NCBI RefSeq assembly: GCF_014174375.1
Contig: NZ_JABEQE010000008.1
Coordinates: forward strand, 62,001 to 126,000
Direction of reading: 5' to 3'
DNA length: 64,000 nucleotides
Origin: Gluconacetobacter asukensis
GTDB taxonomy: Bacteria > Pseudomonadota > Alphaproteobacteria > Acetobacterales > Acetobacteraceae
Positions 52,791 through 64,000 of this stretch are shown piece after piece (position 1 is the first letter of the stretch; every line of letters starts with the position of its first letter). The position numbers and the translations under genes were made by a program. A model generated the notes under the pieces. That model searched no databases and had not been told where the DNA came from. It saw nothing but the letters and a program-made list of their open reading frames with translations.

Positions 52791-54614
52791 CTATTCGACG
52801 GTGACCGACTTGGCCAGGTTACGCGGCTGGTCCACATCCGTCCCCTTCAGCAGGGCAACTTCATAGGCCAGCATCTGCACCGGAATCGTCTGCAACACCG
52901 GGGCGGTGAATTCGCTCACCGTCGGCAGCGCAACCACGATTTCGGCCAGATCGCGCAGGCGCGGCGCCCCCTGCGTATCGGTGAAGACCAGCAGACGGCC
53001 ACCCCGCGCACGGGCTTCCTGCAGGTTGGAGAGCGTCTTCTCGAACAGCCGGCCCGAGGGCAGCGTGGCCACGATCGGCACCGTGCTGTCGATCAGCGAG
53101 ATGGGGCCATGCTTCATCTCGCCCGCCGCATAGGCCTCGGCATGGATATACGAGACCTCCTTCAGCTTCAGCGCCCCTTCCATGGCCACCGGGAAAGCCG
53201 ATCCGCGCCCCAGATACAGCACGTCGCGGGCCTCGGCGACGACCGCCGCCATCGCGCGGATGGCGGGCGCCTGGTCGAACACCTCGTTCGCACGGCTGGG
53301 CAGGTCCAGCAGTTCGGCCACCAGCTCCTGCTCCTGCGCCAGCGACAGCGTGCCGCGCGCCCGCCCGATCGCAATCGTCAGGCACGCCAGCACCGAAAGC
53401 TGCGCGGTGAAGGCCTTGGTGCTGGCCACCGAGATTTCAGGCCCGGCGACAGTGCCCAGCACAACGTCGCTCTCGCGCGCCATCGTGCTCTGTTCCACAT
53501 TCAGGACCGACACGATGTGCTGCCCGCGCGCCCGCATGCCGCGCAGCGCGGCCAGCGTATCCGCCGTCTCGCCCGACTGCGAGATCAGCAGGCCAAGCCC
53601 GCCCGGCGTCAGCGGCGGATCGCGATAGCGCAGCTCACTGGCCACATCGATATCGACGGGCAGCCCTGCCACCGCTTCCAGCCAGTAGCGGCCGATCAGC
53701 CCGGCATAGAAGGCCGAGCCGCAGGCCGTCACGACCGCGCGGGGCAGCGACGCCAGGTCGAACGGCAGGTCCGGCAGCACAACCTGCCGTGTCGCCGGGT
53801 CGATCAGCCGCTGCAGGGTCTGCCCGATCACCACCGGGTGCTCGTGCAGTTCCTTGTCCATATAGTGGCGATAGCCATCCTTGCCGACCGAACCGGCGAT
53901 CAGCGCGGTGGTGCGCACCGCGCGTTCCACCCGCTCGCCCGAGGCGTCGAAGAATTCCGCGCCCTCCGGCGTCACCATCACCCAGTCGCCATCGTCCAGA
54001 TAGGCGATGCGGCGCGTCAGCGGGGCAAGGGCCAGGCTGTCGGAGCCGAGGAACATCTCGTTCTCGCCATAGCCCACCACCAGCGGCGCCCCATGCCGCG
54101 CGCCGATCAGCAGGTCGTCATGCCCGGCGAAGATCATCGCCAGCGCATAGGCCCCTTCCAGCCGGCGCAGCGTGGCGAACGCCGCCTCGCGCGGCGAGAG
54201 GCCGCGCGACAGATGGAAATCGACCAGTTGCGCTACGGTCTCGCTGTCGGTCTCGGTCACGAAGACGTGGCCCGCCTGCTCCAGCTCCCGCCGCAACGCC
54301 TCGAAATTCTCGATGATGCCGTTATGCACCACCGACACGCGCGGCGTGCCGTGCGGATGGGCATTGTTCTCGGTCGGCGCGCCGTGGGTGGCCCAGCGCG
54401 TATGGCCAATGCCCGTCACCCCGGCCAGCGGCGCGCGCGCCAGCACGGACGCCAGATTGTCCAGCTTGCCGGCCGCCCGGCGCCGTTCGATCCGCCCATC
54501 CACCAGCGTCGCGATGCCGGCGGAATCATATCCGCGATATTCCAGCCGCCGCAAGGCGTCGAAGATGATCGGTGTAGCGTCCCTGCCGCCGACAACGCCG
54601 ACTATGCCACACAT
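52791..54614 (-). CDS. glmS: Glutamine--fructose-6-phosphate aminotransferase (isomerizing)
   Basis: GlmS makes glucosamine 6-phosphate for peptidoglycan and LPS. The protein has 607 residues. The start ATG-Cys at 54614 (MCGIVGVVGG) gives the N-terminal catalytic Cys of the glutaminase domain. Two SIS domains follow (ACGSAFYAGLIGRYW, SQSGETADTL), and the C-terminus ends AKSVTVE. An in-frame extension to 54809 lies inside glmU and is not used. The A of its ATG is the A of the glmU stop (TGATG), so the two genes are coupled. Confidence 0.97.
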   Translation of the reverse strand: MCGIVGVVGGRDATPIIFDALRRLEYRGYDSAGIATLVDGRIERRRAAGKLDNLASVLARAPLAGVTGIGHTRWATHGAPTENNAHPHGTPRVSVVHNGIIENFEALRRELEQAGHVFVTETDSETVAQLVDFHLSRGLSPREAAFATLRRLEGAYALAMIFAGHDDLLIGARHGAPLVVGYGENEMFLGSDSLALAPLTRRIAYLDDGDWVMVTPEGAEFFDASGERVERAVRTTALIAGSVGKDGYRHYMDKELHEHPVVIGQTLQRLIDPATRQVVLPDLPFDLASLPRAVVTACGSAFYAGLIGRYWLEAVAGLPVDIDVASELRYRDPPLTPGGLGLLISQSGETADTLAALRGMRARGQHIVSVLNVEQSTMARESDVVLGTVAGPEISVASTKAFTAQLSVLACLTIAIGRARGTLSLAQEQELVAELLDLPSRANEVFDQAPAIRAMAAVVAEARDVLYLGRGSAFPVAMEGALKLKEVSYIHAEAYAAGEMKHGPISLIDSTVPIVATLPSGRLFEKTLSNLQEARARGGRLLVFTDTQGAPRLRDLAEIVVALPTVSEFTAPVLQTIPVQMLAYEVALLKGTDVDQPRNLAKSVTVE

Positions 54615-56011
54615 CACCCCTGCTCCTTCTTCTTGCGCAGGGCGTCGCGCAGCGCCGCCCCCCGTCCGTCCTTGTTTTCCTGCCGCACGCGCCCGAATGC
54701 CAGCGCGCCGGCCTCCACATTCTCGGTAATAACGCTGCCCGCCGCGATCAGTGCCCCATCGCCGATTGCCACCGGCGCAACCAGGATCGCATCCGAGCCG
54801 ATAAAGCAATCCGCGCCGATCTCGGTACGATGCTTGAACACGCCGTCATAATTGCAGGTGATCGTTCCGGCCCCGACATTGGTTCCGGCGCCGATCGCCG
54901 CATCCCCCAGATAGGTCAGATGGTTAGCCTTCGCCCCGGCACCAAGGGTCGTGCCCTTCAGTTCGACGAAATTGCCCACATGGGCCGCCGCCCCGACATC
55001 GCTGCCCGGCCGCAGCCGCGCATAGGGCCCGATCAGCGCCCCCGGCCCGACCACGCAGCCTTCCAGATGGCTGAAGGCACGGATTTCCGCCCCACGATGC
55101 ACGCGCACCCCCGGCCCGAACACCACATGAGGCTGAACCAGCACATCGGGCTCGAAAACCGTATCGGCCGAGAGAAAGACCGTCTCCGGCGCCACCAGCG
55201 TCACGCCGGCATCCATCGCCGCCGCACGCAGCCGCTTCTGGACGCAGGCCTCGGCCTCGGCCAGTTCGGCACGGGAATTGATGCCGCGCAGCTCGTCCTC
55301 AGGGGCCTCCACCGCGCGGACCTGCTGCCCTTCGGCTACCGCCAGGGCCACCACATCGCCCAGATAATATTCGCCCTGCGCATTGTCGTTGCGCACCATG
55401 GACAGCCAGCGCCGGAAGCTGGCGGCCTCGGCGCACAGCACGCCGGCATTGCATAGGCCGATCGCCCGTTCCTGCTCGCTCGCGTCCGCCCATTCCACGA
55501 TCCGCCGCACCAGCCCGTCCTCGCTGACGATCCGGCCGTAACGGCCCGGGTCACGAGGTCGCATCGCCATCAGCGCCAGCCCGACGCCGGGGGTTGCCCG
55601 GCAGGCCACCAGATTGCGCATGCTCTCGGGCGTGATCAGCGGATTGTCGCCATACAGCACCGCAACATCGCCGTCGCCGAACAGATCGGCCGCCTGGGCG
55701 GCGGCATGGGCCGTGCCCAGCCGGTCGGCCTGCACGACAACCTGATGCGGCGCGGCAAGAGCCGCGACCTGCTCCATGCCCGGCCCGACGACGACCACGA
55801 TCCGGTCGAACACCATGGCCGCGTGATCCAGCAGGTAGCGCAGCATCGGCCGGCCGGCGAGCGGATGCATCACCTTCGGCTGCTCGGATTTCATGCGCGT
55901 TCCCATTCCCGCCGCCAGGATGACGGCCGTGGCGGGACGACGGGCGGCAGGGTCCGCTGGCGTCGCGGACAGAGGCTGGGCATTCATGCCATGCGGGTAG
56001 CGGGCGGGCAT
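54614..56011 (-). CDS. glmU: Bifunctional GlcN-1-P acetyltransferase / UDP-GlcNAc pyrophosphorylase
   Basis: GlmU makes UDP-GlcNAc. The N-terminal uridylyltransferase has VILAAGMGTRMKSEQPKVMH and LYGDNPLI. A left-handed beta-helix acetyltransferase follows, with GPYARLRPGSDVG, HVGNFVELKGTTLG, HLTYLGDA and TITCNYDG. The start is uncertain: ATG at 56011 (chosen), TTG at 56023 or ATG at 55987 are all in frame and none has a well-spaced ribosome site. It precedes glmS with a one-base overlap. Confidence 0.95.
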   Translation of the reverse strand: MPARYPHGMNAQPLSATPADPAARRPATAVILAAGMGTRMKSEQPKVMHPLAGRPMLRYLLDHAAMVFDRIVVVVGPGMEQVAALAAPHQVVVQADRLGTAHAAAQAADLFGDGDVAVLYGDNPLITPESMRNLVACRATPGVGLALMAMRPRDPGRYGRIVSEDGLVRRIVEWADASEQERAIGLCNAGVLCAEAASFRRWLSMVRNDNAQGEYYLGDVVALAVAEGQQVRAVEAPEDELRGINSRAELAEAEACVQKRLRAAAMDAGVTLVAPETVFLSADTVFEPDVLVQPHVVFGPGVRVHRGAEIRAFSHLEGCVVGPGALIGPYARLRPGSDVGAAAHVGNFVELKGTTLGAGAKANHLTYLGDAAIGAGTNVGAGTITCNYDGVFKHRTEIGADCFIGSDAILVAPVAIGDGALIAAGSVITENVEAGALAFGRVRQENKDGRGAALRDALRKKKEQG

Positions 56012-56104
56012 CGGCCCTGTCAAATAAAGGGGTGATCGCAGGCCATCACTTAGGTTTACGAATTACTGCATCCAGGCCGACAGGACCGCTTCCAGGAGAA
56101 GCCC

Positions 56105-56785
56105 ATGCCATCAGACACCCTCCCCCGCCTCGCCGTTTTCGACATGGACGGCACGCTGCTGGACAGCCTGCCGGACCTCGCCGCCAGCGCCGACCGGCTG
56201 CTGAAGGGCTACGGCCTGCCCGGCATCGCGCCGGAGCAGGTGCGCGCCATGGTGGGCGACGGCGTGGCCGCGCTGGTGCGCCGCCTGCTGGCCCACGCCG
56301 GCCCCGAGGCGTCCGCGATCGACACGCAGCAGGCCGTGAAGCGCTACATGGCCGATTACACGCCCCGTTCCACCGAGCAGTCCCGCCTCTTCCCCGGCAC
56401 GGATTACGCGCTGAACACGCTGCGGGCGCAGGGCTGGCGGCTGGCGATCTGCACCAACAAGCCGGTCTCCGCCGCCACACGCATCATCGACGCGCTGGGG
56501 CTGGCGGGCATCTTCGATACGATCGGCGGCGGCGACAGTTTCCCCGCCCGCAAGCCCAACCCCATCCACCTGCTCGGCACCATCCAGCAGGCGCATGGAA
56601 CGCCCATGCGCGCCGTCATGGTCGGCGATCATCACAATGATATCGCGGCCGCCGAAGGAGCCGGCGTCCGCGCGATCTTCGCCCGCTGGGGCTATGGCCG
56701 CCCGGACATGGAAGCCGGCGCGACGGCGGGAGGCGATTCGATCGCCGAAATCCCGCATCTCGCCGACCAGTTAATCCCCGCCTGA
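56105..56785 (+). CDS. gph: Phosphoglycolate phosphatase (HAD family)
   Basis: This 226-residue HAD phosphatase has nucleophile motif FDMDGTLLDSLPDL, then ICTNKP, RKPNPIHLL and MVGDHHNDIAAAEGAG, in the Gph order. It removes phosphate from 2-phosphoglycolate formed during DNA repair. The ATG at 56105 has AGGAGA upstream. Repeat copy R4 begins one base after the stop. Confidence 0.87.
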   Translation: MPSDTLPRLAVFDMDGTLLDSLPDLAASADRLLKGYGLPGIAPEQVRAMVGDGVAALVRRLLAHAGPEASAIDTQQAVKRYMADYTPRSTEQSRLFPGTDYALNTLRAQGWRLAICTNKPVSAATRIIDALGLAGIFDTIGGGDSFPARKPNPIHLLGTIQQAHGTPMRAVMVGDHHNDIAAAEGAGVRAIFARWGYGRPDMEAGATAGGDSIAEIPHLADQLIPA

Positions 56786-56842
56786 GAACCTGTCCGTAAA
56801 TGCGCGCTGGCGGCGAGCCGACGCGCGTTTCCAGTCAGGTTC
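56786..56842 (+). repeat. Dispersed 3'-end palindrome family, short copy R4
   Basis: gaacctg (56786-56792) pairs with caggttc (56836-56842), and the inner aaatgcgcg pairs with cgcgcgttt. The core taaatgcgcgctggcggcg and gccgacgcgcgtttcc match the start of R1. It begins directly after the gph stop. Confidence 0.65.
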
Positions 56843-56860
56843 CGAAGCGCAGGTAACGCC

Positions 56861-57670
56861 TTACGCGGCATCCGGCAGCAGCAGCACCGTCAGGTGCCCG
56901 AGCTTCGGATGGTCGAAGGCGATGCGTACGATCGTCAGCCCGTCGCCCGGCACGTCCTGAAACCAGACCGAGCCGTTGACCGGCTTGCGTGCCGCCGAAT
57001 CCGGCCCATCGGTCTTGCGGAACCCGGCAACCTGCACGTCGCTGAAATCACAGCGCAAGGCCGCCCCCTGATAGGGCTGATGGGAATCGCTCGCCATGTC
57101 CTGCGTGCCGACCGTGTGGGCGTCCATCCGCAGCAGGCGCGCCCCGTCGAACACGGTGGCCGATCCGTCACATTGATGATGGCTCCGCACCGTCTGCTGC
57201 AGCCGCATCAGCGCGCTGAGCGAATCCATCGCCGGCGCCAGATCGGTGGCGGGAATCGGGTCACGACTGGGCTCCGGTGGAGTCTGGAGGGCGATGTGCG
57301 TTTGCCCGCCACTGTAATCCAGCACGACATGCCGGTCCGCCCCGCGCGAATAACCCGCGCTGTCATAGGTCAGCGGCCGCACCCCATCGGGCACGAACCG
57401 CCCCGTCGCCTGGGACGTGATGTTCATGCGCACCAGCAGCCCCAGCAGGCCCCCGCTGCGGATCGTCGACCGCACGGCATAACCGTCCGGCGTCACCGCG
57501 TAGCGCGCGGCAATCGTCAGCGCGCGGAACCCGTGATTATAGACGCCATAGACATGCACGATCTGCGCGGGATCGTTCGCCGCCCGCGCCATGGGCGCCC
57601 ACATGCCAAGCATGGCCGCCAGCACCAGCGCGGGAAATCCCAATACCGGGAATCGACGTGACAGACGCAT
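56861..57670 (-). CDS. DUF3108 domain-containing periplasmic protein
   Basis: This protein has 269 residues from the ATG at 57670, which has GGAGAGC upstream. A signal peptide ends near APMARA. The DUF3108 domain then has YGVYNHGFRALTIAARYAVTPDGYAVRSTI, GRFVPDGVRPLTYDSAGY and a C-terminal TIVRIAFDHPKLGHLTVLLL strand pair. Function is unknown; members are predicted periplasmic beta-rich proteins. It follows gyrB on the same strand after repeat R5. Confidence 0.83.
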   Translation of the reverse strand: MRLSRRFPVLGFPALVLAAMLGMWAPMARAANDPAQIVHVYGVYNHGFRALTIAARYAVTPDGYAVRSTIRSGGLLGLLVRMNITSQATGRFVPDGVRPLTYDSAGYSRGADRHVVLDYSGGQTHIALQTPPEPSRDPIPATDLAPAMDSLSALMRLQQTVRSHHQCDGSATVFDGARLLRMDAHTVGTQDMASDSHQPYQGAALRCDFSDVQVAGFRKTDGPDSAARKPVNGSVWFQDVPGDGLTIVRIAFDHPKLGHLTVLLLPDAA

Positions 57671-57720
57671 CACTGCTCTCCACGAAACGGGGAAAAGGGG
57701 AAGCCAGCCGATGGCGCGGA

Positions 57721-57785
57721 GCCTGACTGGAAATGCGGGCTGGCGAGCGAACGCGCCGCCGCCAGCCCACATTCCGGCCAGGTTC
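57721..57785 (-). repeat. Dispersed 3'-end palindrome family, minimal copy R5
   Basis: gcctgactggaaatgcgggc and the next four bases (57721-57744) pair with gccagcccacattccggcca and the next three (57761-57783), with a few mismatches. It is essentially the two outer arms of the family brought together without the middle. It ends at the gyrB stop codon, so it forms the gyrB 3' end. Confidence 0.75.
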
Positions 57786-61465
<3,680 letters not shown>

Positions 61466-61487
61466 GATGCGGCCAGCGCCTCCGCGA

Positions 61488-62612
61488 TCAGACCCGCATC
61501 GGCATCAGCACGTAAAGCGCCGACGGACTGGCGACATCACGCACGATGGTCGGGGCGGAACTGTCGGAAAAGGCGAATTCCACGTCGCGCTCGATCTGAT
61601 CGGTGATGTCGTTCAGATAGCGGGCCTGGAAGCCGATCTCCATCGGTTCGGCGTCATAGGTCACATGGTTTTCGTCCAGTTCCTCCTTCGCCGTTCCCTG
61701 GTCGGGGCTGACGGCCGAAAGCGTCAGGAGGTTGCGGCCGATCGACAGCTTGACGGGGCGCGAACGCTCCTGGCTGATCGCGGCGACACGCGCCACGGCA
61801 TCGGAGAAATCCTTCTTGCCCACACGCAGGATCCGGTCGTTGCCACGCGGGATCACGCGGTCATATTCCGGGAACGTGCCGTCGATCAGCTTCGAGGTCA
61901 GCGTAACCGGCCCGACCGAGAACTGGATGCGGGTATCGGACAGGCCGACCACCACGTCTTCCGCCCCCTCGTCGAGCAGCTTGCGCAACTCGGCGATGGT
62001 CTTGCGCGGCACGATCACGCCCGGCATCTCCTCGGCCCCCGAGGGAACCTCCGTCTCGACCCGCGCCAGGCGGTGGCCGTCGGTCGCCACCGCGCGCAGC
62101 ATCGGTCCGGTGTCCCCCGCCGCGACATGCAGGTAGATGCCGTTGAGATAGTACCGCGTCTCCTCGGTCGAGATCGCGAAACGCGTGCGGTCGATCAGCC
62201 CGCGCAGCACCGCCGCCGGCACCGTGAAATGGTTGGGCAGCGTGCCCGCCGTCATCGACGGGAAATCGTCCACATCCAGCACATTCAGGCTGGTGGTGTA
62301 ACGCCCCGCCCGCAGGGCCAGCGGCGCATCGCCACCCGCGTGATCCAGCTCGACCGCCACCCCATCGGGCAGCTTGCGGACGATCTCGTGCAGCACGGCG
62401 GCGGGCGCGGTCACCGCACCATTGCGGGCGGTCTCGGCGCCGATTTCCTCGACCACCGCGATTTCCATGTCGGTCGCCGTCAGCGTCAGCCGACCATCCG
62501 CGACATTGATCAGGACGTTGGCGAGAATCGGAATGGTATTCCGCTTCTCGGCGACGCTCTGGATATGCGCCAGAGCCTTCAGCAACGTCGCGCGGTCAGC
62601 CTTCAGCTTCAT
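61488..62612 (-). CDS. dnaN: DNA polymerase III beta subunit (sliding clamp)
   Basis: This 374-residue clamp protein starts MKLKADRATLLKALAHIQSV at 62612, the usual DnaN start, with GGAGAG upstream. Later segments EKRNTIPILANVLI and the C-terminal SALYVLMPMRV (clamp end) are typical. An in-frame extension to 62669 is not used. It lies between dnaA and recF on the same strand. Confidence 0.97.
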   Translation of the reverse strand: MKLKADRATLLKALAHIQSVAEKRNTIPILANVLINVADGRLTLTATDMEIAVVEEIGAETARNGAVTAPAAVLHEIVRKLPDGVAVELDHAGGDAPLALRAGRYTTSLNVLDVDDFPSMTAGTLPNHFTVPAAVLRGLIDRTRFAISTEETRYYLNGIYLHVAAGDTGPMLRAVATDGHRLARVETEVPSGAEEMPGVIVPRKTIAELRKLLDEGAEDVVVGLSDTRIQFSVGPVTLTSKLIDGTFPEYDRVIPRGNDRILRVGKKDFSDAVARVAAISQERSRPVKLSIGRNLLTLSAVSPDQGTAKEELDENHVTYDAEPMEIGFQARYLNDITDQIERDVEFAFSDSSAPTIVRDVASPSALYVLMPMRV

Positions 62613-62780
62613 AGGTACAGACTCTCCTTGCCCGGCGTTCGCCACCGGGATCATGGCCGCCCCGGCCATACGCCCGGACCGCCAGATATGACCTTCGGTC
62701 CTGTGATTCTAGCAGCCCGCGCAGGGGGCGCAAAGGCCCAGTGGGCTGCAACGCCATACAGGCCGGTTGGAACCCGCCCC

Positions 62781-64000
62781 TCAGCTTTCCAGCATGCGGC
62801 GCAGCAGTTCAACGTCTTCGGCAAACGCGCTGTCCCGCTCCATCAGTTCGGTCACCCGCGCCACGGCATGCATGACGGTCGTATGATCGCGGTTTCCGAA
62901 CTTGCGCCCGATCTCCGGCAGGGACCGGCTGGTCAGCTGCTTGGCCAGATACATGGCAACCTGCCGGGGGCGCGCCACCGCGCGGGCGCGCCGAGCCGAG
63001 GACATGTCGGTCAGCCGGATATTCCAGTGCTCGGCCACCTTGCGCTGGATTTCCTCGATCGTCACCCGCCGGTCATGAGCCTTGAGGATATCGTGCAGAA
63101 CATCCTGCGTCGCTTCCAGCGTCACCGGCCGGCCGAACAGGTTGGCATGGGCAATCAGGCGGTTCAGCGCTCCTTCCAGCTCACGCACGTTCGACGTGAT
63201 CTTGTGCGCCAGGAATTCCAGCACCTTGGCCGGCACCGGCACACCCGACGCCGCTGCCTTCGATTCCAGGATCGAGATCCGCAATTCGAAGGTCGTGGCG
63301 TGGATATCGGCCACCATGCCGCAGCCCAGACGCGTGCGCAGCCGGTCTTCCAGACCCGACAGGTCGGACGGCGACTTGTCGGCCGACACGACGATCTGCC
63401 GCCCGGCATCGACCAGTGCGTTGAACGTATGGAAGAATTCTTCCTGCGTGTTGTCCTTGCCGATCAGGAACTGCAGATCGTCGATCATCAGCACGTCGAC
63501 CGACCGCAACTGCTCCTTGAACTCCATCGTCGATTGCGAGCGGATCGCGGCGATGAAGCGGTACATGAACTTCTCGGCCGACATATAAGCGACCGAGACC
63601 TTGCCGCCCCGCGTCAGTTCCGAGCCGATGGCATGCATCAGATGCGTCTTGCCCAACCCCACGCCACCATACAGGAACAGTGGATTGAAGCCGGGGCTGG
63701 AGGGCCGCTCCGCCACCCGGCGGGCGCAGGCATAGGCAAATTCGTTCGGCTTGCCGACCACGAACGTATCGAAGGTGAAGCGCGGGTCCAGCGGCGCGGC
63801 CAGGTCGTGACGGCTCAGTTCGCTCCGCGCCTCGGCCACCCGCTCGTCCACCGTGCCGGCGACAGGCGCAACGTCGGCCGAACCAGCCTCGTCACCCGAT
63901 GCACCCTCGGGCTCGACAACCGGATCGGGCCGGCCCACCTGCAATTCCACGCGGCGGATCGACGGCAGCTCGGCATTCCACAGCGCGCTCAGCCGGTCGC
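62781..64000 (-). CDS. dnaA: Chromosomal replication initiator DnaA (N-terminus beyond window)
   Basis: The open frame continues to the window edge, where [14 protein letters not shown] belongs to the end of domain I. Domain III has Walker [16 protein letters not shown] and Walker [16 protein letters not shown]. Domain IV has the DNA-binding helix with [34 protein letters not shown]. It initiates replication by binding DnaA boxes. The 168-bp gap to dnaN contains no TTATNCACA-type box, so the origin is not between these genes. Confidence 0.97.
   Translation of the reverse strand, partial: DRLSALWNAELPSIRRVELQVGRPDPVVEPEGASGDEAGSADVAPVAGTVDERVAEARSELSRHDLAAPLDPRFTFDTFVVGKPNEFAYACARRVAERPSSPGFNPLFLYGGVGLGKTHLMHAIGSELTRGGKVSVAYMSAEKFMYRFIAAIRSQSTMEFKEQLRSVDVLMIDDLQFLIGKDNTQEEFFHTFNALVDAGRQIVVSADKSPSDLSGLEDRLRTRLGCGMVADIHATTFELRISILESKAAASGVPVPAKVLEFLAHKITSNVRELEGALNRLIAHANLFGRPVTLEATQDVLHDILKAHDRRVTIEEIQRKVAEHWNIRLTDMSSARRARAVARPRQVAMYLAKQLTSRSLPEIGRKFGNRDHTTVMHAVARVTELMERDSAFAEDVELLRRMLES

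Noticed and set aside
38778-57785. CRISPR array from the repeated blocks
   Set aside because: The repeats are dispersed over 19 kb at gene ends, are palindromic, and have no regular spacer spacing or cas genes.

Overview
The window looks like a near-origin chromosomal segment of an acetic acid bacterium (Acetobacteraceae, Gluconacetobacter-like; this is inference). The reasons are the high GC of most of it, long gene runs joined by 4-base ATGA overlaps, a membrane-bound molybdopterin aldehyde dehydrogenase with [2Fe-2S] and tri-heme cytochrome subunits, and the order dnaA-dnaN-recF-gyrB at the right edge. dnaA runs off the window.

Layout. 1-9.15 kb is an AT-rich accessory island. It holds a truncated gene, a putative sulfotransferase, an intact IS5-family element, an IS3-family 3' fragment, a glycosyltransferase-like protein, an alpha/beta-hydrolase fusion, a broken IS407-type IS3 element plus a scrap of a second copy, and a left-handed beta-helix acetyltransferase. 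Three of the island proteins end in the same C-terminal beta-rich module with a GPY/F-x(2)-[LM]-x(2)-G-x-Y core. Together these genes look like a system that builds or decorates a surface glycan.

9.15-19.1 kb is core, high-GC sequence: AGE-family epimerase with hldE, an OmpR-type response regulator, an L,D-transpeptidase, a CPA-type antiporter, rsmB-like methyltransferase, guaB, and a nucleoside 2-deoxyribosyltransferase. 19.1-21.9 kb is a tryptophan-tryptophylquinone (TTQ) amine dehydrogenase operon (large subunit, small subunit, two cytochromes c). The small subunit keeps every expected Trp, Asp and Cys, but no maturation genes are present. 22.2-27.2 kb is the prkA-yeaH-spoVR trio. 27.6-35.4 kb is a tight eight-gene run from envelope genes (MltB-like, RlpA-like, DacC-like) through tmk, holB, metG and tatD to an MBL hydrolase.

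35.6-42.7 kb has DedA with an ATP-grasp protein, MlaD, uppP, an SGNH hydrolase, an amino-acid permease and an MscS channel. 42.9 kb is tRNA-Met(CAT). 43.1-46.9 kb is the aldehyde dehydrogenase operon, followed by a large antiporter with a cNMP-binding tail, thiO-thiS-thiG-thiE, glmU-glmS, gph, a DUF3108 protein, and gyrB-recF-dnaN-dnaA.

The most unusual non-coding feature is a family of imperfect palindromes of about 55-165 bp. All seven copies begin at or within 35 bases of the 3' end of a gene (prkA, uppP, the SGNH hydrolase, the permease, glmS, gph, gyrB). The outer arms of different copies differ in sequence but remain complementary within each copy, and an inner hairpin shares sequence with the outer arm, so two alternative folds are possible.
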